Assembly (NCBI GenBank): GCA_902787595.1
Contig: CADAHD010000004.1
Coordinates: 1-34,632 of the forward strand
Direction: 5' to 3'
Origin: an uncultured Lachnospiraceae bacterium
Lineage (GTDB): Bacteria; Bacillota_A; Clostridia; Lachnospirales; Lachnospiraceae
DNA length: 34,632 nucleotides
Below are positions 32,071-34,632 of this stretch, piece after piece; position 1 is the first letter of the stretch, and each line of letters opens with the position of its first letter. A program made the position numbers and the translations under genes. Below the pieces are notes generated by a model, which was given only the letters and a program-made list of their open reading frames with translations, made no database searches and was not told the DNA's origin.

Positions 32071-32107
32071 ACGTCACTCCTCCTATCTGCTTGATCTGTC
32101 TCTGAAA

Positions 32108-32288
32108 TTTGTGTACATATTAGCACATCGATATGCCGCAACCCTTTTTCAATGTCGTCATTTTGGGTTTTGGAATATAATTTGTTCTTCCTGCTCAAAA
32201 TCCATGTTGCTTTTGTGTGCATATTAGCACATCGATATGCCGCAACCTTTATTCGATGTCGTCATTTTGGGTTTTGGAATAAAATTTT
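32108..32288. repeat. Duplicated 77-base element upstream of the XRE regulator (104-base period)
   Basis: Copies at 32108-32184 and 32212-32288 differ at about six positions. Both contain a dyad, CATAT-N10-ATATG, extended to GCATAT-N10-ATATGC in the right copy, and a conserved ATGTCGTCATTTTGGG segment. The 27 bases between them are unrelated. The position before a small XRE gene suggests duplicated operators. Confidence 0.85.
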
Positions 32289-32362
32289 TTTGAAAGGATA
32301 TTTTGTATGTATTATGAGTGGAACAGAGTCCGGAAATGAGACACAGTAACAGGTGTGTTTAT

Positions 32363-32391
32363 TTGACGTATACCTGTTCTTGTGCTATTGT
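32363..32391 (+). promoter_or_regulatory. Plus-strand promoter without a downstream ORF
   Basis: -35 TTGACG (32363-32368), 17-base spacer, -10 TATTGT (32386-32391). No translated frame follows; the transcript would run into two hairpins. Confidence 0.55.
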
Positions 32392-32397
32392 ATGAAT

Positions 32398-32503
32398 ACG
32401 AAGATCATTATCCTCTCGCATGGATTTTTAATCTTCTATACGGATACTGCAATATCCGTTTATTTCCGGGGAGAGCCGCCTGCAAGCAGCTCTCTTCTGT
32501 TTT
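32398..32503 (+). ncRNA. Candidate small RNA of about 106 bases
   Basis: It runs from the predicted start 6-7 bases after the -10 to a T-rich end. It would contain a hairpin ACGGATA-CTGCAA-TATCCGT (32440-32459, seven perfect pairs) and a terminal hairpin GAGAGC ... GCTCTC (32471-32494) followed by TTCTGTTTT. The T-rich side is on the plus strand only, so the hairpin is not the terminator of the minus-strand HTH gene that starts its 3' end at 32508. Not matched to any known RNA family. Confidence 0.4.
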
Positions 32504-32507
32504 ATAC

Positions 32508-33320
32508 TCAAACAATGTAAATCTCTCTGCTTCTATCCTCCTCGTAATAGTTTGACAGATAAACCTCTTCGGAAAGTCTTTCCTTCTCACGTTCAAACAG
32601 TATTACCGAAAACTCTCCTCTGTATGCAATGCCATGTTCGTATTTTCTGATCGCTTCGAAAACATTTTTATCATTAATGACCAACGATAATTTAGTATTG
32701 CGATCAGGTCTGCATCTTAATAGAGTTTGAGTAAGCATATTGTCTGCCACCATTATCGCATTTCTTGCAGAAGAAGCGCAGTATTTCATGTCAAATCGCC
32801 ACTCTGTTATCGGCTGATCTATCATCTCCACAACCAGATCTGCCCGGATATTTATGAATTCCGGTATATCCACCTTCTTAAATAACATTCCGCGTTCAAC
32901 TAAAGATGTATATACCTGAGATACAGCCTCCTTCTCATACAGCTTGTACTCTCTTAGCCGCCCGCTGTCGACTATCGGCCGATTTGGCTGTAAGAATGAC
33001 TGTAATTCATCTTCATCGATGATATCGTCACCCTTAAGCTCACTTCCGTATCCGCAGGCTTCCATCAATTCTTCATAGGTAACTCCTCCTCTGGGCGCCG
33101 CCCTGCCCGATACCAGTTTTTTCAATACACTTGGCTTTGGTGTATAGTCTCCTTTTATGATCCTGGTCAGGGAAGCCGAACTGACACCCGCATCCCGGGC
33201 ATAAGCTGCAAAGCTCCGGTCCGAGCCTCTTGCCCTGATAATTATATCTTCTAATTCTTTGTTCCGTTTAGGTTTTATTTCTTTTTCAGCCTCTGCGCAG
33301 GAGACTTTACTTTTTGCCAT
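32508..33320 (-). CDS. HTH-domain protein with an unknown C-terminal domain, probable autoregulator
   Basis: A 270-residue protein with GGTGAGG seven bases before the ATG at 33320. Residues 20-75 form an XRE-like helix-turn-helix (FAAYARDAGVSSASLTRIIK, then GDYTPKPSVLKKLVSG). From about 120 to the end a mixed alpha/beta domain follows that I do not recognise: EWRFDMKYCASSARNAIMVA, TKLSLVINDKNVFEAIRKY, and the end EVYLSNYYEEDRSREIYIV. This part may sense a ligand or protein. It has a consensus promoter at 33372-33400 with an inverted repeat over the start point, as expected for self-repression. It lies upstream of the candidate small RNA and the island regulators. Similar two-part HTH proteins occur on Lachnospiraceae mobile elements, as I recall. 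Confidence 0.8.
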   Translation of the reverse strand: MAKSKVSCAEAEKEIKPKRNKELEDIIIRARGSDRSFAAYARDAGVSSASLTRIIKGDYTPKPSVLKKLVSGRAAPRGGVTYEELMEACGYGSELKGDDIIDEDELQSFLQPNRPIVDSGRLREYKLYEKEAVSQVYTSLVERGMLFKKVDIPEFINIRADLVVEMIDQPITEWRFDMKYCASSARNAIMVADNMLTQTLLRCRPDRNTKLSLVINDKNVFEAIRKYEHGIAYRGEFSVILFEREKERLSEEVYLSNYYEEDRSREIYIV

Positions 33321-33345
33321 GCGTTAACCTCACCCTTGATCAGAT

Positions 33346-33369
33346 TTATAATGCGCCTCACGCTTATAA
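33346..33369. promoter_or_regulatory. Imperfect inverted repeat at the transcription start of the HTH gene
   Basis: TTATAATGCG and CGCTTATAA around CCTCA, with one unpaired base. It covers the predicted start point just after the -10, a classical repressor position. Confidence 0.5.
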
Positions 33370-33371
33370 CA

Positions 33372-33400
33372 AATATAGCCTTTTCATTTACATTTGTCAA
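33372..33400 (-). promoter_or_regulatory. Consensus promoter of the HTH gene at 32508-33320
   Basis: Minus strand: perfect -35 TTGACA (33395-33400), 17-base spacer, -10 TATATT (33372-33377). It is the strongest promoter match in the right third of the window, about 52 bases before the start codon. Confidence 0.85.
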
Positions 33401-33558
33401 TGCTATCTTAACAAAATGTTTTTAGGTCTCTTTATCATATTTCTTCACTGATGTATCTGTACATAAGTATGCTTCAATAACAGCAGTTCGACACTGAACC
33501 GGCAGTTTAAATTTTCACAGTTTGTGATATCGAAAAGGAAAACAAAAAAATTTTAAGA

Positions 33559-34632
33559 CTACAGAAATTTCTTTACTACGGGTATATGCTTAAGACCCCA
33601 GCTTACCACTGCGCCCAGAGTAAAGCTTATAAACAGCCAGCCAAGCGAAAACAGAATATTCGTATGATACGGCTCAAAGACCGCGCTGTACTTCGCGTAA
33701 AAAGTCCGCTTGAAAAAAGGATCCAGCAGATATATGCCAAAGCAGAGAGGCGCCAGAAAGCCGAATACAGCTGCAGCTTTCGAACCATCCGAGCCTGCTT
33801 TAAGATCTGCAGCCTTAGGATCCTTGCCGGCTGCTTTTGAGTCAGTCTTTCCGCTCAGGGCCTTCTTTACCGAAAGGAATAATGTAAATGCGTAAACATA
33901 TGCAAACAATCCGTAATTATCCTTAACGCCGCAGACATAAGAGCATATCATGGCTGTTATGCACAGCACTCCGAGCAGAAGAAAAGCAGGTGCCTTAAGC
34001 TTCTTTACATCAACATTTTTATCAAGATAATATCCGCATATCGCATAAAAGAAAGCGTCGAACGCCGCCATCGGGAAAGAAAGCTGTGCTGTCACTCCCA
34101 GAGTATCGTTTAAAAGTATTTCGCTGAAATGATTAATGACCACCGGCGTGCTCGAAAATACCACGCGCAGCACGATAAGCATTATAAACTCCGGTCTGCC
34201 TATATGCTTTGATGCAGGGCGCAGAAAAGGCAGCATAAACAGCAGTGACAGATACGCATACAGAAACCAGTAGAATTCAGCGCCGTCCAGTCCGCAGGCC
34301 ATGAATGCCTTGATAAACCCCCATATGCTTATATCCGCGCTTCCGCCATGCTTAACGGCTACCAGTGCATTTGTAATATACATTCCAAGGAAAACAACAA
34401 AGAGAACTATTGCTATACGCGCGATGCGTTTTTTTAGAAGATCGCGGAAACTCTCCTCCTTATCCAGAAGCAGCATACCGGATAACATAAAGAACATTGG
34501 TACATCCGTAACGATAAGAAATGACAGCAGCATATCAGGCACGATCACTGCCCCGCTGTGAAAAGCGCGCAGATCCACAGACGGCAGGTGATTCAGTATC
34601 ACCAGCATCGTCGCGATAACCCGCAGTACATC
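33559..34632 (-). CDS. Membrane acyltransferase family 3 protein, N-terminus beyond the window
   Basis: The frame is open to the right edge: bases 34609-34632 read DVLRVIAT and join MLVILNHLPSVDLRAF, the classical first helix of acyltransferase-3 (OafA-like) proteins. The His in ILNHL is the conserved catalytic-region His. About ten membrane helices follow, for example PMFFMLSGMLLLDK, IAIVLFVVFLGMYITNALV, FYWFLYAYLSLLFMLPFL and FLAPLCFGIYLLDPFF. A cytoplasmic Lys/Ala-rich loop (about residues 260-285 of the visible part, SGKTDSKAAGKDPKAADLKA) is unusual. These enzymes O-acetylate surface polysaccharides or peptidoglycan. No other surface-polysaccharide gene is in view, so its target is unknown. 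An upstream Met at 34608 is internal and not the start. Confidence 0.88.
   Translation of the reverse strand, partial: DVLRVIATMLVILNHLPSVDLRAFHSGAVIVPDMLLSFLIVTDVPMFFMLSGMLLLDKEESFRDLLKKRIARIAIVLFVVFLGMYITNALVAVKHGGSADISIWGFIKAFMACGLDGAEFYWFLYAYLSLLFMLPFLRPASKHIGRPEFIMLIVLRVVFSSTPVVINHFSEILLNDTLGVTAQLSFPMAAFDAFFYAICGYYLDKNVDVKKLKAPAFLLLGVLCITAMICSYVCGVKDNYGLFAYVYAFTLFLSVKKALSGKTDSKAAGKDPKAADLKAGSDGSKAAAVFGFLAPLCFGIYLLDPFFKRTFYAKYSAVFEPYHTNILFSLGWLFISFTLGAVVSWGLKHIPVVKKFL

Larger units (their letters stand above)
32071..32507. other. 437-base intergenic region between the two HTH genes
   Basis: It contains the duplicated 77-base element next to the regulator gene, a plus-strand promoter at 32363-32391 and a candidate small RNA ending in a hairpin at 32471-32503. 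No ORF with a ribosome binding site was found in it. Confidence 0.6.

Noticed and set aside
32108..32288. Possible CRISPR or attachment site pair
   Set aside because: Only two copies of 77 bases with 27 bases between, and no integrase in the window; an operator duplication is simpler.

Overview
The window looks like a chromosomal segment of a fibre-degrading Firmicute, most likely a rumen or gut Lachnospiraceae (Butyrivibrio/Pseudobutyrivibrio-like). The reasons are strong AGGAGG ribosome binding sites before nearly every gene, a dense set of arabinoxylan-active enzymes (three GH43, one GH10, one GH51), and clostridial-type accessory proteins. The taxon is an inference; there is no rRNA or tRNA gene in the window.

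Layout. 1-3307 (minus): a TIR-membrane-propeller protein followed after 20 bases by a GH43 enzyme that runs off the left edge. 3461-5588 (plus): a compact three-gene operon (four-TM protein, DUF6765-like protein, DUF308/HdeD-like protein). 5595-14949 (minus): an operon of a Dabb protein, a two-domain GNAT protein and a giant 2496-residue protein with an N-terminal papain-like protease domain. 15070-17815 (minus): a lipoprotein GH10 xylanase and a GH43 enzyme with a C-terminal beta-sandwich. 18097-18345 (plus): a free-standing Cpl-7 (CW_7) mini-protein behind a palindrome-controlled promoter. 18390-19787 (minus): another GH43. 20027-22816 (plus): a second large unknown protein plus two-domain GNAT pair. 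22882-25707 (minus): a ferredoxin-type aldo/keto reductase and a GH51 arabinofuranosidase with a leader ORF. 26238-32070 (minus): HTH regulator, sigma-70 factor, ClpP-like protease, TraG/VirD4-like ATPase and a UvrD-type helicase with a C-terminal MutS-I-like domain. 32508-33320 (minus): a second HTH protein with a consensus promoter. 33559-34632 (minus): a membrane acyltransferase cut by the right edge.

How it works together. The xylanase is the only carbohydrate enzyme with an export signal; it would cut xylan outside the cell, and the GH43 and GH51 enzymes, which lack signals, would finish imported arabino-xylo-oligosaccharides in the cytoplasm. Interleaved with this are two copies of an undescribed module: a large, charged, mostly helical cytoplasmic protein encoded next to a protein with one canonical and one degenerate GNAT domain. 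The two large proteins seem to share a short helical region. The right third looks like a piece of an integrative or conjugation-derived island without relaxase, VirB4 or integrase, flanked by repeats and with a candidate small RNA upstream. No CRISPR array, complete IS element or origin was recognised.
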